Origin: Lachnospiraceae bacterium | GTDB lineage: Bacteria > Bacillota > Clostridia > Lachnospirales > Lachnospiraceae | Length of the DNA: 18,564 bases | Reading direction: 5' to 3' | Assembly: GCA_017475845.1 (NCBI GenBank) | Contig: JAFVEU010000184.1 | Location: 1-18,564 of the forward strand | Shown here: piece after piece, positions 5,845 through 14,208 of the stretch | How positions within the stretch are numbered: the first letter of the stretch is position 1 | Layout: the number at the start of each line of letters is the position of its first letter | Notes under the pieces: model-generated | Database searches by the model: none | Told to the model about the DNA's origin: nothing | What the model saw: the letters and a program-made list of their open reading frames with translations, nothing else | Program-made: the position numbers and the translations under genes

Positions 5845-8448
5845 GTGGACCGCTATGAATACAATGTGCGGCTTGAACAGATAAGGTCGCTATCGGAAAA
5901 TCAGGAATTTCATGAAGCTATGGTCATCGCAGACTCCATTGACTGGAGAAAGGTCAGGAGTGTAAGGACCTTAAGCTTTATCAGTGAGATATATAAGATC
6001 AACAGAAGATATGAAGAAGCCAGGGATATCCTTCTTATAGCGGATTCCAGGTGCCCGAATGCCAGATCTGTTATCTATGCCCTCTGTGAGCTTTCTATCC
6101 GGATGGGCGACTTAAATGATTCCGTCGGATATTTAAAAGAATATATGGAGCTTGCTCCCCAGGATCCCAGCACCTATGTACTGCAGTATAAATTCTACGA
6201 TCTTACCAATGTGGGGATACAGCAGAGGATCGAGATCTTAGAGCAGCTCAAGAACATAGACTATCAGGAGAGATGGGGCTATGAGCTGGCGAAGCTCTAC
6301 GCCGAAGCCGGAGAGAGGAAAAAGTGCTTTGAGGAGTGCGACAGCCTGGAGCTCTGGTTCGGCCATGGCAAATTTGTTAACAAGGCCATGGAACTCAAGA
6401 TGCGCTTCGAGAAGCTGACCCCCGAGCAGCAGCATAAATACGATCATAAGGACGCTATTGAGGTCCTGGCATCTGCCGAGAACCTTCTGGAGCCCGATGA
6501 TGAGGAGAGAGGGCCTCTTTCCATAGAGATCAGCAATATCCAGCCCTCCAACCAGCCTACCAACCGCATTCCCGATAAGGAGATCAAGGAGAAGATCGCT
6601 GTTGATGATATCAAGGCTCCCTCCGTGAACCTCGATAAGTACAGCACCATGAATCTCCAGGCCGAGCTCAGGAGAAATATGACCGAGCTTGAGAATAAGA
6701 CGGGAGAGCTCTTAAGGGAGAGGGAGGTTCCCCTTCCGCCCATGCGCGATATCGTTCCCATGAAGGCCGATACGGATGTGAGCGAGATCACTGCAGGCAC
6801 GGGACCTGACAGGAGTATAAGCGAAGCTCCCGTCATGCCGGAGAGCGTTGCTCCCGCACCCTCCGTTACACCCTCGCCCCGCATTAATGCCGGGGATGAT
6901 GATGTATTTTCAAACAGGATCCCCCTAAATATCGGAAGTAAGAGAGAAAGCGATGTGGAACGGGAGTTTGCCCGTATCCTTTCCGAAGATTATGACGGCC
7001 AGCTGAGCCTTAACCTGCCGGATGGACCCGGCGCCGAGGACAGGCAGATCACGGGCCAGATCAATATCGATGATATTTTGAACGGCTGGGGAAGGGGAAA
7101 GCCCAAGAACAAGATGAGCATCCCCTCCACGCCGGCGGAAATGTCCGCTTCCTCAGGAGAACCTGCCCCTGCACCGGCTGTAAAGCCGGCACCTGCGCCT
7201 GTGGCAGCGCCCGCACCAGCGGCAGCACCTGTACCGGCGCCTGTAGCAACCCCGGCACCTGCGGCAGCTCCTTCGGCCGTTTCAAAGCCTGAGAGCAGCA
7301 GGATAAAGGTGGAGCAGCCGGAAAGCCGGTCTTTGGAACAGGAGCCCTCCGGGGAAGAACCGGAATCCGTAAAAGGCAGGATGAAGAGAGAGACTCTGGC
7401 GGTGACCTCCGATCTCACCGGGCTTTTGAGAGAGCATCGTGAGAGAGTCAACGCCCGGATGAGGAAGGAAAAGGCTGAAGCGGAGCCCGAAGAGGAGAAG
7501 GAGGAGCTTCCGAAGGAGGAAGAGCCTGAAGATACAGTAAAGGAAGAACCGGATGATATTCCCGAAGAAGAGGCGGAAGATCTCTATCCGGAGGAACCGG
7601 AAGACCTGCCCGAAGAAGAGCCCGGGGAAGAATTCGAGGAGGATGAGCCGGAAGAGCCTAAGGGATATGTGGCTCCCAAGGCCCAGGAAGTCCATGGTTT
7701 TGACGAGGAGGAGAAGGAGATCTTCGCACAGTTCCTTCCAATGCACGATCTCCCGGACCTTATCAGGAATACTCTGGACAGGATGAAGCTAAACGGAAAG
7801 AACGGAAACGTTTTTATCACCGGAAACGAGCAGAGTGCGAGACTCAATCTGGCAAACGCCCTTGCCAGGGGCTATATGCATGAGCATCCGGATGAATTTG
7901 TGGGGAAGGTGGCCAAGATCCCTGCGGATCTCTTTAATACAAAGAATGTCCAGGATGTGCTTAAGGCACTTGACGGCTGCGCTCTTGTTATAGAGCGGGC
8001 GGCGGACCTTACGGACGCTTCCCTTGAGGATATAAGGACAGTGCTCACAAAGCCCGACACGTCCATAATCCTTATACTTGAGGAGACAAAGGCATCCTAT
8101 AAGATGCTGGAGAGAAACCATAAAAAAGACTGGTTTGACGACATCTTTGATGTAAAGATAGAGATACCCACCTACACCAATGACGATCTGGTGTTCCATG
8201 GCAGGGAATACGCCAGGGAGCAGGAGTACATCATTGATGATATGGGTGTGCTGGCGCTGTACACCAGGATCGACGAAAGACAGACAGCAGACCACTTTGT
8301 CACCATCGACGAGGTGGAGGAGATAGTGGATGCTGCCATAAAGCATGTCAACCGCAAGACTCCGGGACATTTCCTGGATGTAGTGGTGGGCAAGCGCTAT
8401 GATGATGATGATATGATAATCCTCAGGGAAAGGGACTTTGTCCAATAA
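5845..8448 (+). CDS. TPR protein with Pro/Ala and acidic linkers and a degenerate AAA+-like domain
   Basis: This 867-residue cytoplasmic protein has no signal peptide or membrane segment. Residues 1-220 are helical TPR-like repeats (e.g. ARDILLIADSRCPNARSVIY, SVGYLKEYMELAPQDPSTYV). A long disordered part follows, with a Pro-Ala tract near residues 434-475 and a Glu-rich tract near 540-615. The C-terminal ~230 residues resemble an AAA+ ATPase of the CbxX/SpoVK kind: a P-loop position at 654-666 (GNVFITGNEQSAR), a Walker-B-like strand at 711-719 (GCALVIERA), a sensor-1-like strand (IILILEET) and a helical lid. The Walker A Lys and Ser/Thr are missing, so ATP hydrolysis is unlikely. GTG start: GGGG lies nine bases upstream and no in-frame ATG fits. 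It is 23 bp from glgB and shares its promoter. A scaffold or regulator is inferred; specific role unknown. Confidence 0.8.
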   Translation: MDRYEYNVRLEQIRSLSENQEFHEAMVIADSIDWRKVRSVRTLSFISEIYKINRRYEEARDILLIADSRCPNARSVIYALCELSIRMGDLNDSVGYLKEYMELAPQDPSTYVLQYKFYDLTNVGIQQRIEILEQLKNIDYQERWGYELAKLYAEAGERKKCFEECDSLELWFGHGKFVNKAMELKMRFEKLTPEQQHKYDHKDAIEVLASAENLLEPDDEERGPLSIEISNIQPSNQPTNRIPDKEIKEKIAVDDIKAPSVNLDKYSTMNLQAELRRNMTELENKTGELLREREVPLPPMRDIVPMKADTDVSEITAGTGPDRSISEAPVMPESVAPAPSVTPSPRINAGDDDVFSNRIPLNIGSKRESDVEREFARILSEDYDGQLSLNLPDGPGAEDRQITGQINIDDILNGWGRGKPKNKMSIPSTPAEMSASSGEPAPAPAVKPAPAPVAAPAPAAAPVPAPVATPAPAAAPSAVSKPESSRIKVEQPESRSLEQEPSGEEPESVKGRMKRETLAVTSDLTGLLREHRERVNARMRKEKAEAEPEEEKEELPKEEEPEDTVKEEPDDIPEEEAEDLYPEEPEDLPEEEPGEEFEEDEPEEPKGYVAPKAQEVHGFDEEEKEIFAQFLPMHDLPDLIRNTLDRMKLNGKNGNVFITGNEQSARLNLANALARGYMHEHPDEFVGKVAKIPADLFNTKNVQDVLKALDGCALVIERAADLTDASLEDIRTVLTKPDTSIILILEETKASYKMLERNHKKDWFDDIFDVKIEIPTYTNDDLVFHGREYAREQEYIIDDMGVLALYTRIDERQTADHFVTIDEVEEIVDAAIKHVNRKTPGHFLDVVVGKRYDDDDMIILRERDFVQ

Positions 8449-8471
8449 CGGAAGAAAGGGGTACGCTTACT

Positions 8472-10388
8472 ATGACAAAAGAGAAGGTATTTATTTCTGA
8501 TGAAGATCAGTATCTCTTTGGGAAGGGCAGACATTACGAGATCTACAAAAAGCTGGGGGCGCATCAGAGCTTTCAGGACGGCAAAGAGGGATTCTATTTT
8601 GCGGTCTGGGCTCCCCATGCACGTTCGGTCTCCGTTGTGGGAGAATTCAACGGCTGGGACGTCAACGCCAACCGGATGGAGAGGCTGGATATAGTAGGTA
8701 TCTGGCAGGCCTTTATCCCCAATGTACAGAGCGGTCAGTTATACAAGTTCTTTATAGAAAAATCCAACGGAGAGACCATTTATAAGGCAGATCCCTTTGC
8801 CTCATACGCAGAATTAAGGCCGGGCACCGCTTCCAGGACCTTTATTTCCGGAAAGGGCGGAAAACCCTACAAGTGGGGTGACGCAAAATGGATAAAGGAG
8901 AGATCCGGAAAGGACATGAACCGTGAACCCATGGCTATCTATGAGTGCCATATGGGCTCCTGGATGAGACATCCCACCGAGGAGAATGACGGTTTTTATA
9001 CCTACAGGGAATTTGCCGACAGGCTTTGCATCTACTTAAAGGAAATGAGGTACACCCATGTGGAGCTAATGGGTATTGCGGAGCACCCCTTCGACGGTTC
9101 CTGGGGCTATCAGGTTACGGGCTATTACGCCCCCACCTCCCGTTACGGAGATCCCGATGACTTCAGATATCTGGTGGATAAGCTCCATAAACAGGGAGTG
9201 GGAGTGATCCTTGACTGGGTTCCCGCCCATTTCCCCAGAGATGAGCACGGGCTTGCAAATTTTGACGGAGAGCCTTTGTTTGAGTATTCGGATCCCAGAA
9301 AGGGAGAGCATCCCGACTGGGGTACAAAGATCTTCAATTACGGAAAGAGCGAGGTCAGCAACTTCCTTATCGCCAACGCCGCATACTGGGTGGAGGAGTT
9401 CCATATCGACGGTCTCAGGGTCGATGCGGTGGCGTCCATGCTCTATCTGGATTACGGTAAGAGAGACGGGGAATGGGTGGCCAATAAATACGGCGGCAAT
9501 AAGAATCTGGAGGCCATTGAATTCTTCAAGCACCTGAATTCCTTTATGATCGGGAAGTATAAGGGAGTGATGATGATAGCGGAGGAGTCCACGGCCTGGC
9601 CCAAGGTTACCGCCAGACCCGAGGATGACGGACTCGGCTTCTCCTTCAAGTGGAATATGGGCTGGATGCATGATTTCTGCGATTACATGAAGCTGGACCC
9701 CTATTTCAGGAAGAATAACCACTACAAGATGACCTTCGCCATGAGCTATAATTCGGCGGAGAATTACATACTGGTGCTGTCCCATGACGAGGTGGTGCAC
9801 TTAAAGTGCTCCATGCTCAACAAGATGCCCGGCAGCCCCCAGGAGAAATTTGCGAACCTGAGGGCGGGCTACGCCTTTATGATGACCCACTGCGGAAAGA
9901 AGCTGCTCTTCATGGGCCAGGAATTCGGGCAGGAAAGAGAGTGGAGCGAAGAGAGGGAGATAGACTGGTTCCTTCTCGGGGAAAGCAGTCACGCCGCTCT
10001 TCAGGCTTATTCCAAGGAGCTCTTAAAGATCTACAATAAATATCCCGCCCTCTGGGAATTCGATAATGATGAGAGGGGCTTTAAGTGGATCAATGCCGAT
10101 GACACGGATAAGAGCCTTTATTCCTTTATAAGGATGAATTCCGGGGGAAAAGACAATCTGGCAGTTGTGGTGAACTTTACTCCCATAGAGAGAGCTGATT
10201 ACAGGATGGGCCTTCCGAAGGAGACTAAGTGTACTCTGGTGCTGAACAGTGATGAGATAAGGTTCGGCGGCACCGGGGCAGAGGTTAAGAAGACCGTTAA
10301 GACCGAGAAGATGGAATGGGACAATCAGCCTTATTCCATAGGATTTACCCTTCCTCCCTTCGGAGCGGTGATCTATAAGTTTGATTAG
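8472..10388 (+). CDS. glgB: 1,4-alpha-glucan branching enzyme
   Basis: GlgB cuts alpha-1,4 chains of glycogen and rejoins them as alpha-1,6 branches (GH13). The N-terminal CBM48/early-set region shows FAVWAPHARSVSVVGEFNGW (about residues 38-57). The GH13 barrel carries the four conserved regions: DWVPAHF; GLRVDAV with the nucleophile Asp318; MMIAEES with the acid/base Glu371; and VLSHDEVVH with Asp439. Typical branching-enzyme stretches are also present (VASMLYLDYGK, GWMHDFCDYM, FMGQEFGQEREW). At 638 residues it is full length. The start has AAGAAAGGGG nine bases upstream. It is the second gene of an operon with the 867-residue TPR protein; no glgC, glgD, glgA or glgP lies nearby in the window. 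Confidence 0.97.
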   Translation: MTKEKVFISDEDQYLFGKGRHYEIYKKLGAHQSFQDGKEGFYFAVWAPHARSVSVVGEFNGWDVNANRMERLDIVGIWQAFIPNVQSGQLYKFFIEKSNGETIYKADPFASYAELRPGTASRTFISGKGGKPYKWGDAKWIKERSGKDMNREPMAIYECHMGSWMRHPTEENDGFYTYREFADRLCIYLKEMRYTHVELMGIAEHPFDGSWGYQVTGYYAPTSRYGDPDDFRYLVDKLHKQGVGVILDWVPAHFPRDEHGLANFDGEPLFEYSDPRKGEHPDWGTKIFNYGKSEVSNFLIANAAYWVEEFHIDGLRVDAVASMLYLDYGKRDGEWVANKYGGNKNLEAIEFFKHLNSFMIGKYKGVMMIAEESTAWPKVTARPEDDGLGFSFKWNMGWMHDFCDYMKLDPYFRKNNHYKMTFAMSYNSAENYILVLSHDEVVHLKCSMLNKMPGSPQEKFANLRAGYAFMMTHCGKKLLFMGQEFGQEREWSEEREIDWFLLGESSHAALQAYSKELLKIYNKYPALWEFDNDERGFKWINADDTDKSLYSFIRMNSGGKDNLAVVVNFTPIERADYRMGLPKETKCTLVLNSDEIRFGGTGAEVKKTVKTEKMEWDNQPYSIGFTLPPFGAVIYKFD

Positions 10389-10392
10389 AATC

Positions 10393-10414
10393 AGAGCAGA
10401 TATTGTTCTTTTTT
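10393..10414 (+). terminator. Weak intrinsic terminator after glgB
   Basis: AGAGCA (10393-10398) pairs with TGTTCT (10404-10409, one G-U) around GATAT and merges into a run of six T, five bases after the glgB stop. The stem is short, so termination may be partial. Confidence 0.45.
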
Positions 10415-10425
10415 AAAAACATGAG

Positions 10426-10480
10426 CGGCTGTTCTGTGGAAATCACAGGAAAACGGTTAAAATATCTATAAGAACAGCCG
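10426..10480 (+). repeat. 10-bp perfect inverted repeat reaching into a sigma-28 promoter
   Basis: CGGCTGTTCT (10426-10435) and AGAACAGCCG (10471-10480) are perfect inverted copies 35 bp apart. Inside the left part is a further small hairpin, CTGTG-GAAAT-CACAG (10434-10448). The right arm covers the end of the spacer and the GCCG of the -10 element of the sigma-28 promoter. It may be an operator or a transcript hairpin for read-through RNA from glgB. Confidence 0.55.
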
Positions 10481-10484
10481 ATAT
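10458..10484 (+). promoter_or_regulatory. Sigma-28 (SigD/FliA-type) promoter, consensus match
   Basis: TAAA at 10458-10461, a 15-bp spacer and GCCGATAT at 10477-10484 match the Bacillus SigD consensus exactly. Initiation is expected near 10491, about 50 bases before the ATG at 10541. Confidence 0.85.
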
Positions 10485-10540
10485 TGTTAGTGGAAGTGAC
10501 TGAATCGTTTACTTTTAATCTTTAAAGAAAGGAGGCAGAC

Positions 10541-10999
10541 ATGGCAATGCGGGTTAATCCTACAATGCAGGGGTACTTCAATACCGACCGGATAAACCGC
10601 GATGACAATGCGAGAGTCAACCGGGTCGAGAGAGTCAGTCCCGTTGAGGAGTCCAGAGGCATAAGCTCTCTTACCGAGCAGAAAGCCGATGAGCTCATGC
10701 GCGGCAGCCGGGGCGTACTTCAGACAAAAGTATCTCCCGACAATTCCTTCCAGAAAGCCATGGTTTCGGACGCCTCCTTTGCATATGAGAGGATGGCTGC
10801 GAAGCTTATGGACAAGCTTCCGAATATCCTCCGGGATATGAAGAATCTTCCTGAGACCAGCGACATCAACAACGTATCCGATGTTGTTAAGAAAGCAGAG
10901 AAGATCGCCGAAGCTCCCCAGAAGGTTATTATCGGGGAGGATGGCAGGGTATCCGGCGAAAGGGCCGCCATACCGGAAACAGAGGATATCAGTCTTTAA
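10541..10999 (+). CDS. Unknown 152-residue protein of the sigma-28 (motility) regulon
   Basis: I do not recognise a family. The protein is small, soluble and without signal peptide, membrane segment or Cys. The N-terminal ~60 residues are Arg/Asn-rich and probably disordered (INRDDNARVNRVERVS). Residues ~60-130 are predicted helical (FAYERMAAKLMDKLPNILRD, NNVSDVVKKAEKIAE), and the tail is acidic. The start is firm: AAAGGAGG lies five bases upstream. It stands alone, between a consensus sigma-28 promoter and a strong bidirectional terminator, so it is a single-gene transcription unit. The promoter points to a late flagellar or chemotaxis-linked role. FlgM was considered because of the MRVNP-like start, but the C-terminal sigma-28-binding helices of FlgM are not evident. 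Confidence 0.75.
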   Translation: MAMRVNPTMQGYFNTDRINRDDNARVNRVERVSPVEESRGISSLTEQKADELMRGSRGVLQTKVSPDNSFQKAMVSDASFAYERMAAKLMDKLPNILRDMKNLPETSDINNVSDVVKKAEKIAEAPQKVIIGEDGRVSGERAAIPETEDISL

Positions 11000-11015
11000 G
11001 ACTGATAATAAGGAC

Positions 11016-11058
11016 AAAAAAGGGGGAGCAGGCTATCCGGCCGCTCCCCCTGATCTTT
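11016..11058. terminator. Bidirectional terminator between convergent units
   Basis: AGGGGGAGC (11021-11029) and GCTCCCCCT (11043-11051) form a perfect 9-bp stem. On the minus strand the stem is followed by six T (the A-run at 11016-11021), an excellent terminator for the dctQMP operon. On the plus strand it is followed by GATCTTTTG, adequate for the 152-residue gene. Confidence 0.92.
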
Positions 11059-11080
11059 TGTAACCGATACAGTCTTATAT

Positions 11081-12241
11081 TTATGAGGTGAAGGCAGCTA
11101 CAAATGCCTTTGCATCCTCTTCACTCATGCCCTTCTGGGAAACGAGCTGCTCCGTATACCAGGCTGCAGCTCCCGATGCCGCATTCTTAAAGGAATCGGA
11201 GTCGATGGCATCAAGCGTTGTAACCTCCATGGCGCCGTTTTCCTTCCATTCCTTAACAAGGGCGTCAACATTTTCACGGTTTATGGTCTTCTGATATTCC
11301 ACAGCCTTTGCAGCATTGGCATCAATAACGGCCTTCTGCGCATCACTGAACTGGTCATAAGCTCCCTGATTTATGCAGAAGAAAAGGCAGTCATAATACG
11401 CGTTCCAAAGGGAAATGTAATCCTGGACATCCTGAACCGAAGCGGATGCTATGGCGGTCTCGGGGTTCTCCTCTCCGTCTACGGTACCCTGCTGAAGAGC
11501 GGTGTAGGTCTCGGCCCAGTTCATAACTGAAGCATCGCAGCCCCACTCCTTGTAAACCTCTGCGCAGAGGTCATTGGAGCATATACGCATCTTTATATCC
11601 GAAAGATCCGATACATTTGTGATGGGCTTCTTTGAGTTGGTGATCTGCCTGAATCCGTTCTCTGCGATACCCTCGCACTTAAGGCCGTATTCGGCCAGGA
11701 CGCTCTTCAGGTTGTTTCCGCCTTCTCCCGCCATAACCTTATCCACATCATCATAGCTGCTGAAAATGTAGGGGAGTGAGACCACATTAAATCTGGGGTC
11801 GAAATTCGCATAAATAAGGTTTGAATGGAGGGATACCTGTATGGTGTTTCCGTCCATAAGGGACTGGATCCCCGCAACCTGGTCACCGTTTGTAAGCTGC
11901 TCTCCGGCGTAAACTGCTACCTTTACCTTGCCGCCGGTGGATTCCTGCATAAGAGCGTTGAAATAATAACCTGCCTGAGCCCAGGTGGAGGTGTCTCCTG
12001 TTGAGCAGTCGAAGTTCCATGTGGTTTCGGGCCACTCCTCACTTCCCTCGTACTTTGCCGCATCCTTTGAAGCAACAAAGCGGTCTGACGCCTCGTAGTC
12101 CTGATAATCAATTCCCGCAGAAGCTTCCGCGGCAGCAGGAGCTGCGGATCCCTGCCCGGCTGCTGCGCCGGCGCCTCCGCCGCAGGCTGTCATGGTCGAT
12201 ACTACTGCTGCTGTAAGCAGTACAGACAAAACTTTTTTCAT
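11081..12241 (-). CDS. dctP: TRAP transporter solute-binding lipoprotein, DctP family
   Basis: This is the extracytoplasmic binding component of a tripartite, ion-driven TRAP importer for small carboxylates. The N terminus is a lipoprotein signal (MKKVLSVLLTAAVVSTMTAC) with the lipid-anchored Cys at residue 20, then a Gly/Ala-rich tether. DctP hallmarks include the STGGKVKVAVY strand, LPYIF, the conserved Arg219 (DIKMRICSND) that in this family holds the substrate carboxylate, and MNWAETYTALQQGTVDGEENP. At 386 residues it is full length. Ribosome site GAGAGG precedes the ATG. It lies 37 bp after dctM as the last gene of the operon and ends at a strong terminator. The exact substrate cannot be told from sequence. 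Confidence 0.93.
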   Translation of the reverse strand: MKKVLSVLLTAAVVSTMTACGGGAGAAAGQGSAAPAAAEASAGIDYQDYEASDRFVASKDAAKYEGSEEWPETTWNFDCSTGDTSTWAQAGYYFNALMQESTGGKVKVAVYAGEQLTNGDQVAGIQSLMDGNTIQVSLHSNLIYANFDPRFNVVSLPYIFSSYDDVDKVMAGEGGNNLKSVLAEYGLKCEGIAENGFRQITNSKKPITNVSDLSDIKMRICSNDLCAEVYKEWGCDASVMNWAETYTALQQGTVDGEENPETAIASASVQDVQDYISLWNAYYDCLFFCINQGAYDQFSDAQKAVIDANAAKAVEYQKTINRENVDALVKEWKENGAMEVTTLDAIDSDSFKNAASGAAAWYTEQLVSQKGMSEEDAKAFVAAFTS

Positions 12242-12278
12242 AAAACATCCTCTCTTTCTGTTCTTTACAGTGCCTCTT

Positions 12279-13619
12279 TTAATGGCTGAATAACAGGCTC
12301 ACTCCCGGAACATAGGTTACCAGAAGCAGCACTATCAAAGATGCTATTATCATTGGTATGACAGAATTTGATATCATGGGTAAGGTGACTTTATGATATA
12401 CATCTCTTCCCTCCTTTTCGGAGGAAACAGCATCTTTGATCTTTAGTCCCATGGCCACAAAAAGGTTAACCCCCACAGGAGGTGTAACCTGACCGATAGC
12501 CAGATTAACGGTGGCGACTATTCCGAAGGCCACCGGATCATATCCCAGCTGCAATGCTACGGGGAGCATTATGGGTATGAAGATATACATGGCAGAATTG
12601 GCGTCAATAAAGCATCCTGCTATAAGGAAGATGATATTGACGATTATAAGGAATACCGCTCTGTTGGCCGAAACACTTGTTAACAGCTGCTGTGCCGCCT
12701 GGGAAATACCGAAAAGTGTACAGCAGTATGAGAAAAGGGAGGCAGAAGCTACGATGAGCATTATGCCGCCCGTAGTCTTTGCGGAATCCACCATTATCCC
12801 GAAAAGATCCTTAACCTTTACTTCCCTGTATATGAACATGCCCACTATAAGGCCGTAGACCACCGATACTGCCGCTGCCTCTGTAGGAGTGAAGATCCCT
12901 CCGTAGATACCTCCAAGGATGATCACCGGCATTAGAAGCCCCCAGAAAGCTTCCTTAAAGCTCTTAAAACGTTCTTTCCAGCTTCTCTTCTCATGGGTGG
13001 GTTTTATGCCCTTTCTCCTGACCTCGATGAGAACCACAACGGCGAGAGCGATCCCCATAAGTATTCCGGGAACTATGCCCGCCATAAACATCTCACCCAC
13101 ATTGGTATTTGCAATGGAGGAATAGACCACAAAGGCTATGGAAGGAGGGATGACAATGGCTATGGAACTTGAAGTAGCCATTAACCCCTCGGAGAATGCC
13201 GGGGAAAATCCGGATTCTATCATGGTGGGAACAAGAACCGCTCCCAGCGCCGCTACCGTTGCGGGACCGGATCCCGAGATAGCTCCGAAGAAACAGGCAA
13301 CAATGACACAGACTATGGCCATTCCGCCTCTTACGTGTCCCACACAGTCATCGATAAAGCTTACGAGACGCGTCGAAATACCTGCCTTTGCCATGATGTT
13401 TCCCGAAAGAACGAAAAAGGGTATGGCAAGAAGCAGGAATTTAGCTGTCCCGGTATAGGTGTTGGTTGCTATAATGCTGAGATCCAGCATCGAAAACTTC
13501 GGATCCGTGGCCGATGCCACAAGAACTGTAAGAGCCGAACTCATTCCGAGACAGATCGCAATGGGCAGCCCGATCAACAGCATTATAAAGAATGAAATGA
13601 ATAAAACAGCCGCTATCAT
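12279..13619 (-). CDS. dctM: TRAP transporter large permease, DctM family
   Basis: DctM is the large membrane subunit that forms the ion-coupled elevator transport path of TRAP systems. The 446-residue protein is a chain of roughly a dozen hydrophobic segments, starting MIAAVLFISFFIMLLIGLPIA. It carries family signatures: GSGPATVAALGAVLVPTM, VIPPSIAFVVYSSIANTNVG, TPTEAAAVSVVYGL and QVTPPVGVNLFVA. A cytoplasmic loop (RRKGIKPTHEKRSWKERFKS) separates the two halves. The start codon overlaps the dctQ stop by 4 bp (ATGA), which indicates translational coupling. Membrane partner of DctQ; receives substrate from DctP. Confidence 0.95.
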   Translation of the reverse strand: MIAAVLFISFFIMLLIGLPIAICLGMSSALTVLVASATDPKFSMLDLSIIATNTYTGTAKFLLLAIPFFVLSGNIMAKAGISTRLVSFIDDCVGHVRGGMAIVCVIVACFFGAISGSGPATVAALGAVLVPTMIESGFSPAFSEGLMATSSSIAIVIPPSIAFVVYSSIANTNVGEMFMAGIVPGILMGIALAVVVLIEVRRKGIKPTHEKRSWKERFKSFKEAFWGLLMPVIILGGIYGGIFTPTEAAAVSVVYGLIVGMFIYREVKVKDLFGIMVDSAKTTGGIMLIVASASLFSYCCTLFGISQAAQQLLTSVSANRAVFLIIVNIIFLIAGCFIDANSAMYIFIPIMLPVALQLGYDPVAFGIVATVNLAIGQVTPPVGVNLFVAMGLKIKDAVSSEKEGRDVYHKVTLPMISNSVIPMIIASLIVLLLVTYVPGVSLLFSH

Positions 13620-14110
13620 GCTCTGTCCCCCTTTCCCTCCGGGTCGTTAACACAGAAATCAATGCAGTTTTCAATAAAGTGAAGGGCCAGTGAAATTCCG
13701 CCGATCACCACAAAGAGCCAGAAGATGCTTTTGCTGATATGGAGTATGGGACTGAAGGTATGGTCTGTGGTCACCCTTCCGAATCCCTGCCAGGCAAGGA
13801 TCAGGGAATAGATCACGGCGATCACCGTGGAGATGATCTTCAATACTTTTCTGGCACCGTATCCCACATGATCCGGCACCAGCGCCAGATTTACCAGATC
13901 TCCCGTTCCGGCAGCAACTCCAGCCGCAAGGAGGGAGATCAGTACAAATACTGCCACCACTATCTCCTCAGCGAAGCCCCAGGAATGGTGGAAAACATAT
14001 CTGGCCACCACATTTCCGAAGGTCAGACCAAGCACCAGAACAGAAGCAAGGGCAAGAACCACTTCCTCTATCAGGGTAATAAAGTGCATTATTTTCTTAT
14101 ATACCTGCAT
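13616..14110 (-). CDS. dctQ: TRAP transporter small permease, DctQ family
   Basis: DctQ is the small membrane subunit that packs against DctM. The product has four hydrophobic segments and the family motifs FGNVVARYVFHHSWGFAEE (end of helix 1 and the amphipathic helix) and a C-terminal LALHFIENCIDFCV. I start at ATG 14110 (MQVYKKIMHFITLIEE, 164 residues) because GGAGGATAT stands right before it; the longer start at 14131 adds seven residues with only a weak ribosome site. It is first in the operon order Q-M-P, behind a near-consensus sigma-A promoter at 14174-14202. Confidence 0.9.
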   Translation of the reverse strand: MQVYKKIMHFITLIEEVVLALASVLVLGLTFGNVVARYVFHHSWGFAEEIVVAVFVLISLLAAGVAAGTGDLVNLALVPDHVGYGARKVLKIISTVIAVIYSLILAWQGFGRVTTDHTFSPILHISKSIFWLFVVIGGISLALHFIENCIDFCVNDPEGKGDRA

Positions 14111-14173
14111 ATATCCTCCGTATGGGTTCATCCATCCTAACGTTCAGAAAAACCGCTAACGCAACAATTCAGA

Positions 14174-14202
14174 ATTATAAGTGCATTGTTTTAGCGCGTC
14201 AA
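14174..14202 (-). promoter_or_regulatory. Sigma-A promoter of dctQMP with dyad over the -10
   Basis: On the minus strand TTGACG (14202-14197), a 17-bp spacer and TATAAT (14179-14174) make a near-perfect promoter; initiation is expected near 14167. A 6-bp inverted repeat, AACAAT (14163-14168) and ATTGTT (14185-14190), flanks the -10 and could be an operator. CTAACG is present twice in the leader. Confidence 0.85.
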
Positions 14203-14208
14203 GGGAAT

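Noticed and set aside
9066..9800. 244-residue minus-strand open frame inside glgB
   Set aside because: It lies wholly antisense to conserved catalytic regions of GlgB and shows no protein-like features of its own.
10541..10999. Identity as anti-sigma factor FlgM
   Set aside because: Only the short Asn/Arg-rich N terminus is reminiscent; the conserved C-terminal FlgM helices are not seen.
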